Shown here piece by piece: positions 11,751-21,818 of a stretch of 64,000 nt of DNA. The notes beneath the pieces are model-generated. The model did no database searches, was not told the origin of the DNA, and saw only the letters and a list, made by a program, of their open reading frames with translations. The translations under genes and the position numbers were made by a program. This DNA is from Tetraselmis striata (Eukaryota; Chlorophyta; Chlorodendrophyceae; Chlorodendrales; Chlorodendraceae): the NCBI GenBank assembly GCA_006384855.1, contig VCJN01003216.1:124001-188000 (forward strand), in the 5' to 3' direction. Each line of letters opens with the position of its first letter. Position 1 is the first letter of the stretch.

Positions 11751-12255
11751 TCAAAAGGCAACCACGGGCCACTTTGGAGGACCGACGCCACCGCGCACGC
11801 CGAGGCGGCCGGACGCGAAGAGCTTCGGGGAAGGCAGGAAGATTACCACTTCGGATGCCATTTCCGAGAGACATTGGCGCCAGCTCCAGTCGGGCCAGCA
11901 GGTCATGATGACGGTGGCCGCCGCGCCGGAGGTGTGGAGTTTGATGACGAGGTCGTCGATGAGGCCCCAAGGAGGGTTGCACAAGTTGTGCTCGCGCGCC
12001 GCGCGCGCCGTCGGAAAGGCGCAGACTATCGATGGGCTCACTGCATGGGTCGCGCCAGCGGGAGGTGTAGCGCGGAAGCCGCGCGTTTTCCATGGTCGGG
12101 AAGCGGTTAATGGCGTGACGCCCCCAGATATTGTCGAGGTGGTTGAAGTGGCGTAGGTTGAGCGCCAAGTCGTCGTAGTCGATCTCGCGGCTGAGGCGAT
12201 CAGCCCAGAGGCTCGCCGATGTAGCGCGCACGAATAGAGATGTAGTTGGTGTCAA
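11751..12255 (-). pseudogene. DIRS/gypsy-like retroelement fragment, RNase H to C-terminal region
   Basis: Minus-strand peptides in two frames are collinear with the post-RT region of DIRS- or gypsy-like retroelements: DYDDLALNLRHF, then LPRYTSRWRDP (12255-12041 frame), then LCNPPWGLIDDLVIKL, ATVIMTCWPDWSW and GGVGPPKWPVVAF (12041-11751 frame). The last motifs are typical of algal members. At least one frameshift separates the two parts, so it is dead. The gag and N-terminal RT part of what may be the same element is 1.8 kb away at 14045-15563 in the same orientation; the RT core between them is missing. Confidence 0.6.
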
Positions 12256-12325
12256 GGATGAACCATAGCTTTAGTAGCAGCTCGGTCGTGAGCAGAGGGG
12301 AGCGGTAGGTGATGTTGGCGAAGAT

Positions 12326-12660
12326 GTGGACCACCCTATGTTGTCCTCAGCGAGCAGCACCTGTCGACCCCGCAGCTCCGAGAGCAGAAAGGTGAGCACA
12401 GCGTACCGGACAGCCTTGGCAGGTGGCGCAGCTGATAGGGCTCACGCAGGAGAAAGGCAAGCTGGCGGAGGCCGAGCTGCGCTCGCTGCACCACACACTG
12501 AGGAGCTGGGGCAGCCGCGAGAGGAGATGCAGGCGCAGGGGGGCGGGGACGGCGGCGGCGGCGGGGGGAGCACGTTGCTGCACGAGCAACACATGGAGGA
12601 ACGCGCAGAGTGGGAGGCGGAGAGGGGAGCGTTGGTGGCCGAGGTCGGTGGGGTGGCCAA
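12326..12660 (+). other. Possible coiled-coil gene fragment
   Basis: Two candidate exon pieces read as charged helices: VAQLIGLTQEKGKLAEAELR after an AG at 12422, and HEQHMEERAEWEAERGALVA near 12580-12640, separated by a GGC-rich stretch in another frame. No start, stop or family can be assigned. It may be a captured or decayed exon set within the transposon-rich block. Confidence 0.2.
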
Positions 12661-13896
12661 TACCTTCTTTCCCCGGGCTGCTTCCCCTCGGCATGACCAC
12701 CAACACCGCCGCTGCCCGGTCCCACCGGCGCATGCAGACTTACCCATGTTCAGCACCGCAACGCTCACTGCTGCTCATGCCGCTATCCTCGCGCAACGAT
12801 ATTTTGCGGCCGACCATGTGAAGGAGAAAGGCATGTACCGCGAGATGTACCGCTTTCAAATAATTGCACATCATGTTATGCCGCCGGTCGTCCTCGTACC
12901 TACACCCGCGCGCCTCCGTGCGTTGGTTCGGCACCGCACATGTACATGGCACGGTGTACATGTAGCACGACTCCACGGGCCGAAAAATAGGGCGCCATTG
13001 TGCCGAGTCGGCACATCGCCCCACCATTGTCTCTATGCTGCGGGTCAGTTGCCGCGTCAGCTTCACATCCGCGCTCCACGCCGAGCAAGAGCCCAGGACG
13101 CTGTGCGCCTCGCGAAGATAGAAGCGCGCCGGCGGGCTGCGAGGTAAAAACAACTGTCAATTTCCCGCCAGCGCCGCGAGCGGGCTCGCAAGCACGCGGC
13201 GGCAACAACGTGCGGCGCAGCAGAGAAGGTCGCAGGCCAGCGTTGCCGGCCGCTGGAGCTGTTCGGGCGGGGCGGAGAAGCGCATGGCATAGGTGTCTCA
13301 AGCGCCGGAGTGTCTCGAACATGGTTGTGACTAACCGGCGATCTAGTCCTGGACAAACTGGCTAACTACTTACTTAGTTAGTCACTAGGGTTCAGAAACT
13401 GAGCTAGATGGGGGCACTAACTGGAAAGCAGTACTGATATAAAGTACTTGACGATTCCGCCATCACTCCATCCGTTAGTTAGTAGCGAACTAGCGACTAG
13501 TCGCTACTACGGTACGGTACCGGGTACCGGCATATCGACTAGTCGCTTCTTGGAAGTTCCGCCCGCCGAGCGTGTGATAAGTGATCATGCTACCATTTGC
13601 ACACAAGCAACCGGCCGGCCCACCGCGTTTTTTGTTCTCATGTGGTAGTGTGGCGCCACTCCGCGGCAGCCCCGCAATGTCCCTTTAGTCGCCTCGCCAT
13701 GGGTTTTGCAGCAGACTCGGCAGAGCCACAGACGCCCGATGGCGGAGTGCCTGGTCCTGGCGCCGTGAGCTGAACGGATCCCGCCAGCGGTAGTGCGGCC
13801 GGCAGCTCTCGTACCCCTGGAACACCTGCCGGGTAAGCTAACTCCTCCCTCTGTTGGCGTGGTGGAAGGACTATTGTATGGTACGTATACGTAGTC
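12661..13896. other. Unassigned DNA between transposon fragments
   Basis: No gene recognised. It contains short palindromic strings around 13365-13385 and 13490-13545 (ACTAGTCG/GGTACCGG-like). The long frames on both strands have no domain signal and Arg/Pro-rich composition typical of GC-rich noise. It could be insertion DNA carrying the hAT fragment that follows. Confidence 0.35.
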
Positions 13897-14050
13897 GTGG
13901 CTCGCCTTATTGCGCGGATTGTACCATCTCAACCCGCGTCCCAGATTGAGTGCGAACGAGTGTTCTCTCTAGCAAGCATGCTGACTCAATCCCTTAGAAA
14001 CCGTGTGGGGGCAGAGTGTCTGTCAAACATACATAGTGTTTATCATGGCT
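13897..14050 (+). pseudogene. hAT-family transposase C-terminal (dimerisation) fragment
   Basis: The 61-residue frame from 13897 contains IVPSQPASQIECERVFSLAS and LTQSLRNRV, matching the hAT dimerisation domain pattern (P-x-x-x-x-x-x-E-R-x-F-S-x-A, then R-N-R). The N-terminal catalytic part is absent, so this is a fragment. Its homology stops near 14050, where retroelement RT sequence begins on the opposite strand. Confidence 0.6.
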
Positions 14051-15563
14051 GGCATCGGAATCAGAAAACTTGCGACACATAACGACTCGAAACCCCAGGC
14101 TCTAGGGCGCCGACTCGGACTAGTCTTGAGCTCTCCTCAGTCCACCATCGGAGCTGCGCGTCCGTAGCGTCTTTTAGGAAGACGCCGCGGTGGAATGGGG
14201 GCGGGGGCGGTCCGCCGGTGAACGGCACCGGCACGCCCTCCCGAATCGACCGAAGCACGCGCCCGCTCGCCCCAATTTGTCGCCACTCGCGCCATTGTTT
14301 CTGCACTTTGTGGCTCTGGAACGTAGACACGAGGGGAAGGGCGATAAGACGGCGGGTCGCGCCGTCATTCGTCGAGCTTGCCGATCTTGGGCTTGCCGGG
14401 CTTGGGCTTGGGGTTCTGGGTTTCGTCGGGCGGGGCGTGGGGGCAGCGGGGCCGGCAGCGGGGCGGCGGGAGGTGGGCTCCTCGTCATCAACGAGCCCCC
14501 CCCCCCCCCCCTTGAAGCGTTGGTTGACGGCCGCCTTCGACGCGCATGTGATTGTGTATAGTCGGCTTGTCGTTAGAAAAGCTCATTCCAGAGCGCCGCC
14601 ACCGCTGCTGGCGAACCATACTCGGCGTCGCGGCGCCAGAGGAGGCGAGCGCGTGCAATCTCGGGGAGCGTCCCCCCTCCCCCTCCCCCCCGCGTCCCCC
14701 CCCCCCCCCCCCCCCCCCCTCCCCCATCGCCCGTCGCTTTGAGGCGGGGGTAAGCGAGGAAATCGCGGCGGCGTTGATTGCTTCCGCCAAAGGCCGCGAT
14801 CGCCGCCTTAAGGACGCCAACGTCCGACGCACTAGGGGGGGGGGGGGTCGCCTGCCTACATGCTTTCTCAATCGCCGCTGCCGCCTCGATAAGGGCCGCG
14901 TGCGCGACTGCATCGTAGGAGCCACAGTAGGACAAGGAGCGATGCTGGTACAGCATGGCTCATTGCCATTTCTCGGTCGGGATGCGGCTTGTCTCGTCAA
15001 CCGCAATGTCTTTAAAATCCGGCGTCGTAGAGAGACCGGGCGCCGGCTCGATCGCGAAGCCGCGCGCAACGAGGGGGGGGGGGGGGGGGGCAATCCTCCC
15101 ACACGAGGTAGTTGTCACGTCGGAGGGGAGAGGGCGCGCTGGCGGTACCGGCGCGGAGGGCGGGTCGTATGGCTGAGAGCGCTTTGCGGCAGCGCCGGGG
15201 GCTGGCGCGCGTTGTTCCGAAAGGGTTGGGCCTCACGGCCGCTGGGGCCTAGGGTCTGGGGGTCACGGGCGAGCGAGTTGCGCAGCAAACCCGCGAGATC
15301 CGCCACCGAGGCCTCCATCTCGGCGAAACGGCTAGGAGAGACGGTAGCCGAGCCGGTGCCCGCTTCATGCTCCTTGTCTTTTCCGTCGCGTCGTTGCCGG
15401 GCAAACTGAGCCGAGCTAATGCCGCGCATGCAACGCCGTGCTGATACGGGTAGGAAATGAAGTCGACAGACGCTCCCTCACAGCTCAGTTCGCTGTGCGC
15501 TTGTTGTAGTGCGAGAAGCGCAATAGCAAAAAGGAATGATGAGCGCAATGTCACCTCCGGCAC
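14045..15563 (-). pseudogene. Retroelement gag-like region and N-terminal reverse transcriptase (DIRS/gypsy-like), truncated
   Basis: Reading on the minus strand: 15429-15115 gives a Pro/Arg-rich gag-like frame with MEASVADLAGLLRNSLARDP; 14955-14850 gives SYDAVAHAALIEAAAAIEKA; and 14330-14061 gives the RT start WREWRQIGASGRVLRSIREG, VGALEPG and RYVSQVF. The last is followed, one base out of frame, by residues matching the FLxPxP strand, so the RT is frameshifted as well as cut. Poly-C/G tracts (14499-14512, 14697-14719, 14836-14847, 15071-15090) interrupt the gag frames. It ends abruptly near 14045 next to the hAT fragment. Confidence 0.55.
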
Positions 15564-15774
15564 GACCTAAGCAGTGCTCGAAGTTCGGGACTGTGAGGTC
15601 GGGAGCTGTGGACGGTCATTTGGCACAGCTGCCAGCAGCCGCCTCTCTAGGAACTTCGGGAATTCCTACAAAGTTCGGCGCGTCAAAAAAGTAAAGAATA
15701 GTTCGCCCCGGGACATCGGCCGAAGCCGCCCGAGCAATTGGCCTCTTGCACCAAGTGCAGTCGTAGGTCTGGTA

Positions 15775-15945
15775 TAGCCCATGCATAGATCATTGCCTCA
15801 TTCGAACCCCGAGGGGCTAATGCATCAACCGGGTAAACCCGGGACACGTCGGGCCGATATTGCCGAAATGCATCGGCCAGGAATCGAACCCGGGTCTCTC
15901 ATATACGAGACGGCGGCTCAATCGAGCGGACAAGGGATGTGCCCT
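15775..15945 (-). repeat. tRNA-like dispersed repeat (SINE-like), copy 1
   Basis: On the minus strand a perfect B box (GGTTCGATTCC) closes a five-pair T-arm, preceded by a D-arm-like hairpin and an anticodon-arm-like stretch. A second B-box-like GGGTTCGAATG follows about 75 bases later. An inverted copy is at 47690-47860. The anticodon stem does not pair well, so it is not called as a tRNA gene. tRNA-derived SINEs are known in green algae; assignment here is inference. Confidence 0.5.
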
Positions 15946-16190
15946 CCCTCACATTGCTTTTTTTGTTGCAACATGTATCGCACTCCCGAAATGCTTTGCT
16001 CCGCGGGTTGGGGCTTGCCCCAACTCGCATTACTCGAATGGGCCGACGCCCAAACGGGTATATAGGGCGGACCTTTCGTGGTCAGTGCCGGGCATTTTCA
16101 TGGCAGTGTTTTAGACGGTTATCCAACGGTGTTGGAAATTCCCTCACTAGCCTCTAATTACTCTTGCAGAATGCTTCGGTAATTTACGAT
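15944..16190 (+). repeat. 5'-truncated LINE 3' tail (inverted match to 39250-39490)
   Basis: The stretch from GCCCTCCCTCACATTGC to AGAATGCTTCGG matches the reverse complement of the 3' end of the LINE at 39250-45570, including the coding end and the short 3' tail. Loss of everything upstream is the usual result of incomplete target-primed reverse transcription. It abuts the tRNA-like repeat at 15945. Confidence 0.65.
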
Positions 16191-16194
16191 GACC

Positions 16195-16440
16195 CGGGAG
16201 CTCCTCGCCGCGGCTGATAGCCTACCCCGGGGCGGCGGTCCCTTTGGTTCGTGGCAGCTAAGCGACTTCGTGGTTCCCTTGGCTCCTCCTTGGTTCTTGG
16301 CTCCCTGGCCTCCTGCTCGACCTTGGTTCCAGGCTTTTGTCTTTCTTTTGCTGGCAACCTTTCATAGTTGTTGTTAGTTCTGTTCGTAGTGCGCATTTGT
16401 GAAAGCCCTGATGTAATAAAAACCTATAACGGAGCGTCGC
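16195..16440 (+). repeat. Dispersed repeat ending in TGTAA, copy 2
   Basis: Counterpart of 10140-10440, sharing TTTTGCTGGCAACCTTTCA and the GATGTAA end. It lies between the LINE tail and the repeat at 16430-16545. Confidence 0.6.
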
Positions 16441-16545
16441 GTACACCGGGCTTTCCGTAACTGGATTGCTGCCTAAACGGAACGAATCTGTTCTGTTCGT
16501 AGAGAAGCTGCAAGGGTTTCACTGGTGCCAGTCCTGTCACGGGGA
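16430..16545 (-). repeat. Repeat shared with 38947-39243 (inverted)
   Basis: It contains CGGAGCGTCGC, GGGCTTTCCGTA and GCAAGGGTTTCAC, the reverse complement of the two tandem units at 38947-39060 and 39150-39243. At both loci it lies next to the same LINE tail, so the two may have moved together. Confidence 0.55.
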
Positions 16546-17532
16546 CGGGAAAAAAAGGGATGTACCGGTACAAGGGGGCGCGTCTTGTTTAAAAGTAGCA
16601 GCGACAGCCCGATGGGAAAGTAGGCGCGCGAATTGAAGTGCCCGCGCCACTCTATCTGTCTCGCTACCCTAACTTAAGTACCAGTACTGAACATAGTGAT
16701 TAATTATAGTATCATCGCGCACCGCCCTGTCGTTTGGCGCCATATTTTGGGGAGCAATGGCGTCTTCTGCGCCAATGCTCGCGAAGCTCGATCGCGCCGC
16801 CGTCGTTACCCAGTACCTGCGACTCACCTGCCACGGCAGTTCCCAGGTAGATCCCACCAGAAAGGCCCCGCTCTGAATGGGCGCCTATACTTGGGGGCCT
16901 GCCCCGGACTTCCAACCGATCCCGTCGCGCAGTTTTGGGTGCCGTGCCAGCCGACTCTGAGACGACGCTCAGCCGAGCAGCGATGGGAACCTTCTAGCCT
17001 TCTAGGAACTCCTTCGGAATATCCGAGCAGCGCGGCTACCTTGCTGGCGCTTCGTCAAAATTCGATATTTTCTCCAAGCCCGCCACCAACCAGCCAGGCG
17101 CCACTGTACAGCCTTCACGGCGGCCGCCGCTCCTTGCCCGGGTCGCCACGGCCCTTCTGGTGGCCACGCCGTGTTCGCCTGCGATTCGACGACGACTGCC
17201 GCTCACCGGCCTTCGGGCTTCGGCGCACGCGAGGGCGTCGCCCTGCTGTGGCCTGCCTGGCGGCTGTGTACCTGAGCACGGACGACCTGAGCACGGAGCG
17301 GTAGGCACAGCTGGTTTGGCCCGCAGCGGTAGCTGATGTGACTCTCAGGCCAGCACCCTTATGTAGAGAAGCGGGGGTGGGGTGAGGTCGGGTTGGTGGG
17401 GGATGGGGGGGGTCTTTCTTTCCCTCTCTTTTTCGTCCGCCCAGGGGGAGGGAATTACTGAGATGTTTCCCCAGCCCGCGCTGTTGCCAAGGTGCTGTAA
17501 GGGCATAGGATGGTGATGGTGGTGGTGGTGGT

Positions 17533-17570
<38 letters not shown>

Positions 17571-17706
17571 GGGGGGGGGGGGGGGGGGGGGGGGTCCAAG
17601 TCGTATCAGCGTCCCGCTCACCGCCGTCAGCGAGCCGGTTTTTTCCTTTGAAGGATCTGAGATGGGGCGGGACGGATGTGTACATAGGGTCGGCGACGGG
17701 GGCGCA
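16546..17706. other. Intergenic region with TG microsatellite and G-run
   Basis: A 202-residue open frame (16696-17304) has no recognisable domain and composition expected of GC-rich noise, so it is not called. From 17534 a (TG)n tract of about 18 units is followed by about 25 G. The upstream region of the acidic-repeat exon should be here. Confidence 0.35.
17534..17594 (+). repeat. (TG)n microsatellite followed by poly-G
   Basis: About 36 bases of TG are followed directly by about 25 G. Length and position are read directly; assembly length of such tracts is unreliable. Confidence 0.9.
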
Positions 17707-19545
17707 ATGGCTGATGACAGTGACGACAGCATGCCCGACCTGGCGGGCAGCAGCGGCAGCGACAGCGACAGCCATGGCACTGGCAGCATGCCCGGCCTGG
17801 CGGCGCAAGACAGCTCCAACGACAAAGTTCGCGTCAATGCAAACTTCCCCGTGGGCTCAAGCAAAGTCGGCGGGAGAACGAAACGCCGGCAGCCGGCAGG
17901 GGCCGACGGGATTCCTTTCCCAAGTGCGAGGGAAATGCCACCTGCCGCCATGAACCAGCTGATGGGGATGCTCCACTGCATGGGGGCAGACTCTTTGGGG
18001 ACAACAGAGGAGGACATGCGGCACGTTTTTGGGGCGTTGACCGAGCAGATGATGTGGGGCAATGACATGGACGGAAGCGACGGCGACAACGAAGGCAGCG
18101 ATGGCAGCAATGACAGTATGCCTGGCCTGGCTGACGACAGCTCCGATGACGAGGCCGATGCAAAGCCCACTGCAGCCTCGAAGACGAGCGCTTCAGGGCC
18201 AACGGACGAGCAGATGCGGCAGGCGTACGCAGAGTTTTGCAAGCATGCAATGGTTGGCGGCGGCGACGCCAGCGATGACAGCATGCCCAGCCTGGCGGGC
18301 AGCGATAGCAGCGAAAGCGATGGAAACGACAGTATGCCTGGACTGGCTGATGACAGCTCCGATGACGAGAGTGACGGCGACGATGTGCCCCCCAAACCCT
18401 CTCTAAACAAGCTCGACGGGGAGGTGAAAGGCCGGCAGCAGGCAGGCCCCAGGCCCCAGGAGACATACAAGCCGGTGCCGAGGGACGCCGGCAACGACAG
18501 CGACAGCGATGGGAGCGACGGCAGTATGCCAAGCCTGGCTGACGACAGTGACAGCGACGACAGCGACGACATGCCAAGATTGACGGACAACAGCAGCAGC
18601 AGCAGCAGCAGCGATGAGGGCTGGGAGGACGACCGGACAAACAGGTGCGTTTGGGGCTGGGGGTGCCTGGGTTTGCTCACCTGCCACCAACCCTGACCAC
18701 CATTGTGCCCAGCCTCTGCGCTGTGCCCCTGGCATCGATAGCCACCCACGTGGGCCAGTATAGGTAGTCGCCGATGAGTAGGGTGGTCGACGGAGGGGAA
18801 CAGGAAACACACAAAGCTTGTGTGTTTGTGGGGGGGGTTCGTCTTTGACAGCTGGGGCCAGAAGCTATGCACTGAGACACCCCCCTTCCCCCGTTATCAC
18901 ACACACACACACACACACAAACATTGCAACAGCCACATCTACCCCTCTCCTTTATGTTAGGGTAGATGCGCTGGGCGATGCGGCTGTGGCATGGTACCGC
19001 GTCCCTTCTCCCATTCAGACTCCCGCGAGCCGCTGCAGCCTTGTCTTGAATACCGTAGGCTAGCTTGCTGTCGATTTAGGTGACCGCCGTAGCTTTCGGG
19101 GGAATCCTGGAATCACTGGATTCCATAGTGGGCTCAATCCAAGCAGTGCCACTACTCTCTTCCCTTCCCCACCACCCATCGGAATAGCCGAGGGGAAACC
19201 TGGCTGGCCCTGAACGGGCGGAACTCAGGGGTGGCCGAACGGCCTCGCGCCACCCCGACACAACACATGCAACGACCTACCTGCCACCATGCGAAACACT
19301 GCTTTGAACCTGCACTGACAGGGCGGGCTGCGCTCTGGTAGGCCCCCCAAGTCTCAGCCCGGCGCGCGGAGCAGCAGCGTAAAGCCGGTGAGGATCGGCC
19401 ACCTGTTGCACTTGCCTTGGCAGCACATGGCGGGCGCTCGGCACCCAACCCGCTGTGCACTGACGGAAGGGCTTGCCGGCAGGGAAGCGCCAAGGCAGCC
19501 AAGCCCAAAGCACCCAGGAAGACCATCGGGCTTGAGGAGTGCAAG
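17707..19545 (+). CDS. Acidic SMPxLAD-repeat region, probable N terminus of the downstream ankyrin-kinase-KEN gene
   Basis: Exon 17707-18644 starts MADDSDDSMPDLAGSSG and encodes about 312 Ser/Asp-rich residues with seven copies of a short motif S-M-P-x-L-A/T followed by D/S runs (SMPDLAG, SMPGLAA, SMPGLAD, SMPSLAG, SMPGLAD, SMPSLAD, DMPRLTD). Between them are two Met-rich helical stretches (about residues 75-115 and 160-180). Exons 18961-19054 and 19483-19545 (GSAKAAKPKAPRK, basic) can be joined in phase and lead in phase into the ankyrin exon at 20042, giving a 1447-residue protein. The second exon and its donor (ACC/GTAGGC) are weak, so this could be a separate gene ending at 18696. Acidic MP-containing repeats suggest a disordered docking region; function unknown. 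Confidence 0.5.
18898..18920 (+). repeat. (CA)n microsatellite
   Basis: About 11 CA units in the presumed intron between the acidic exon and the next candidate exon. Confidence 0.85.
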
Positions 19546-20041
19546 GTGAGTGGGTGTGCATGCGCACACGTGTGTTTCTGGGCTCCCCCCTTACTGATGG
19601 TTGTGTTCCTTGCATCACTTCTCGACATTGGCCATGCCATTTCTGCCCCCACATGGCCGCCTGCCTCCCTGCCTGCGTAACGCAACATACACACTCACAG
19701 ACATGCGCCCGCCCAGGGAGATGCGCATCTGCACTGCCCTCCCTGCTCCAGCTGTGCGGTGTTGGGCCTATAATGGTGCCGGATAACCGCGGAACTAACG
19801 CGGAGCACGCTTCACCTGGCGCCGCAGGAGGCGCGTCAGCTCCTGAGCAGTCTACCCAAGTCTGTCCATAAGGACCCACAAACACAGGCGGTGAGGATGG
19901 CCGTGCTGTCGGCGTGACTGACGTGGGCATGTCCTGGGCGCGGCTGGCCAGGCAGGCGGGGTTGCGGGGGGGCGGTGGCAGGCAGGACAAAACTGTGGAG
20001 ATTTTACCCGCTGCTAACTGCTGCTTTGGTTCTGCTCGCAG

Positions 20042-21784
20042 CTTGCGGGGAAGCTGATCGCCGCTGTGGGGGAGGCGGAGAAGGATCCCAACTCATTTGT
20101 GCCCAAGGGCCATTTGCTGCACCATGCTGCGGAGCTGGAGTGCGTGCCGCTGGTGAAACCTGCAGTGATCATTGGCTACGATGTAGATGAGGTCCACCTG
20201 GGGGACGGTGACACCCCCTTGGTCCTGGCTGCTAAAACCGGCAACGCCGAAATGGCGAAGGAGCTTCTGGCGGCAGGGGCCGGCGCTGGGGTCCCGGCCG
20301 CCGCCGGGAACTGGGCGACCCCGCTCGCTGCTGCCGTGGCTCGGTCGCACGTGGAGGTCGTGAGGCTGCTGGTGGCGGCGGGCTGCGACGTGGAGCGGGC
20401 CATTGGGAAGAGGAAAGGCTCGACCCCGCTCCGCGCCGCGATCAACAAGGGCCACCTGGGAATGGTGAAAGAGCTGGTGGGGGCGCCGGGCTGTAAAGTG
20501 GACGGGGACAGCTCGAGAGATAAGGCCACCCCCCTGCTTACCGCCGTAGAGCAGGGGCACGCGGGCATTGTCAAAGCGCTGTTGGAGGCAGGGGCCAACC
20601 CGAACTTGGACTTTGAAGGCAGGGGCAGCACCGCGCTGTACAGGGCCTCAGGGAAGGGCCATCTGCAGATGGTCAAGACGCTGTTGGCTGCCGGCGCGAA
20701 CCGAAATGTGCGCTGCGTGAGGGACCAGGGCGCGACCCCCCTTGTCGCCGCCACCATCAACGGGCACGCGTCCACAGTGAATGCGCTGCTGAAAGGAGGC
20801 GCTGACCTCCATCTGACGGACGACAAGGGGCTCGCGCCCATCCACCACGCTGCCGACCAAGGGCATTGCGACATCATCCGGATTATGCTGGGCGCCGGGG
20901 CGCAGGTCAACATGTGCACATTTACCACGCGAGCGACGCCTCTGGCGCTGGCAGCCATACGCGGTCACCGCGCGGCAGTCCACCAGCTGCTCCAGGCTGA
21001 AGCGGACGTGCGTGCGGCCACCTGTTACCTCTCAGACGAGGGTCATCCCTCCGCTGCGTCCTTTCTCAAGCGCCTCGCCAAGGCTGGGCAGCAGGCGTCG
21101 GCGCAGATGAGCGCAGAGGCGCTGGCGGAGGAGCAGCGCCGGCGTGACGCGCTGGCGGCGGAGCTACTGGCGGAGGAAGAGCGGGCGGCGGCCGGTGCAG
21201 GTGGTGCGGGGGGCGGCAACGGTGCGGGCCTAACCTATGCATGCTGACCTGCTGGAGCCTGCCATGCTGCTGCCCTGCCGAGGGTCCCGGCGGGGTCAGT
21301 GAAGGCGTGTGTGTGGCGCTGCTGCAGCGGCCCCCAAGGAGAAGAAAAAGAAAAACAAGAAGAAAAAGAAAAAGGCGCGAGGCGGAGGGGCCGCGGCTGA
21401 TGGAGTGGACAGCGATGAGGAGGACCAGGTGGGCCACTGGCAGTCCCCTGCGGCACCGATAGTATAGCTATGATGATGCCCCTGCTTTACGCATACGTGC
21501 AGCACACTACACGGCCATGGTTACACCGCGCTGCGCCAGGGTGCCAGCCTGTGCCGCAGTTGCCTGCCTCTACCAAGGCGCCCCCCGTGTGAGCGTTCCC
21601 TGTGCTTGCTGTCGCGGCAGGTGGACGACAGCCAGGAGATCGCCGACCTGCTGGCATTGGAGAGCAATGCTGAGCCCGACGTCGTCCTGCGGGTGCGTGA
21701 GTGGCCGTTGGACACCCACGCAGTGGCTGACGAGGGCCAAGGCAATCCTGAAGCGGACGTAGTGCAGCAAGCGGACGGTGAGCA

Positions 21785-21818
<34 letters not shown>

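Noticed and set aside
15860-15935. Possible functional tRNA gene on the minus strand
   Set aside because: The T-arm is good, but the anticodon stem does not pair and the acceptor stem cannot be closed; the sequence is a dispersed repeat with a second copy at 47.7 kb.
16696-17304. 202-residue + strand open frame
   Set aside because: No recognisable motif, no splice or poly(A) context, and composition typical of GC-rich non-coding DNA.
17115-18872. 585-residue minus-strand frame opposite the acidic-repeat exon
   Set aside because: It is the antisense of the Ser/Asp repeats and of the TG/G tracts, giving Ser/Leu and Thr-His runs; no domain signal.
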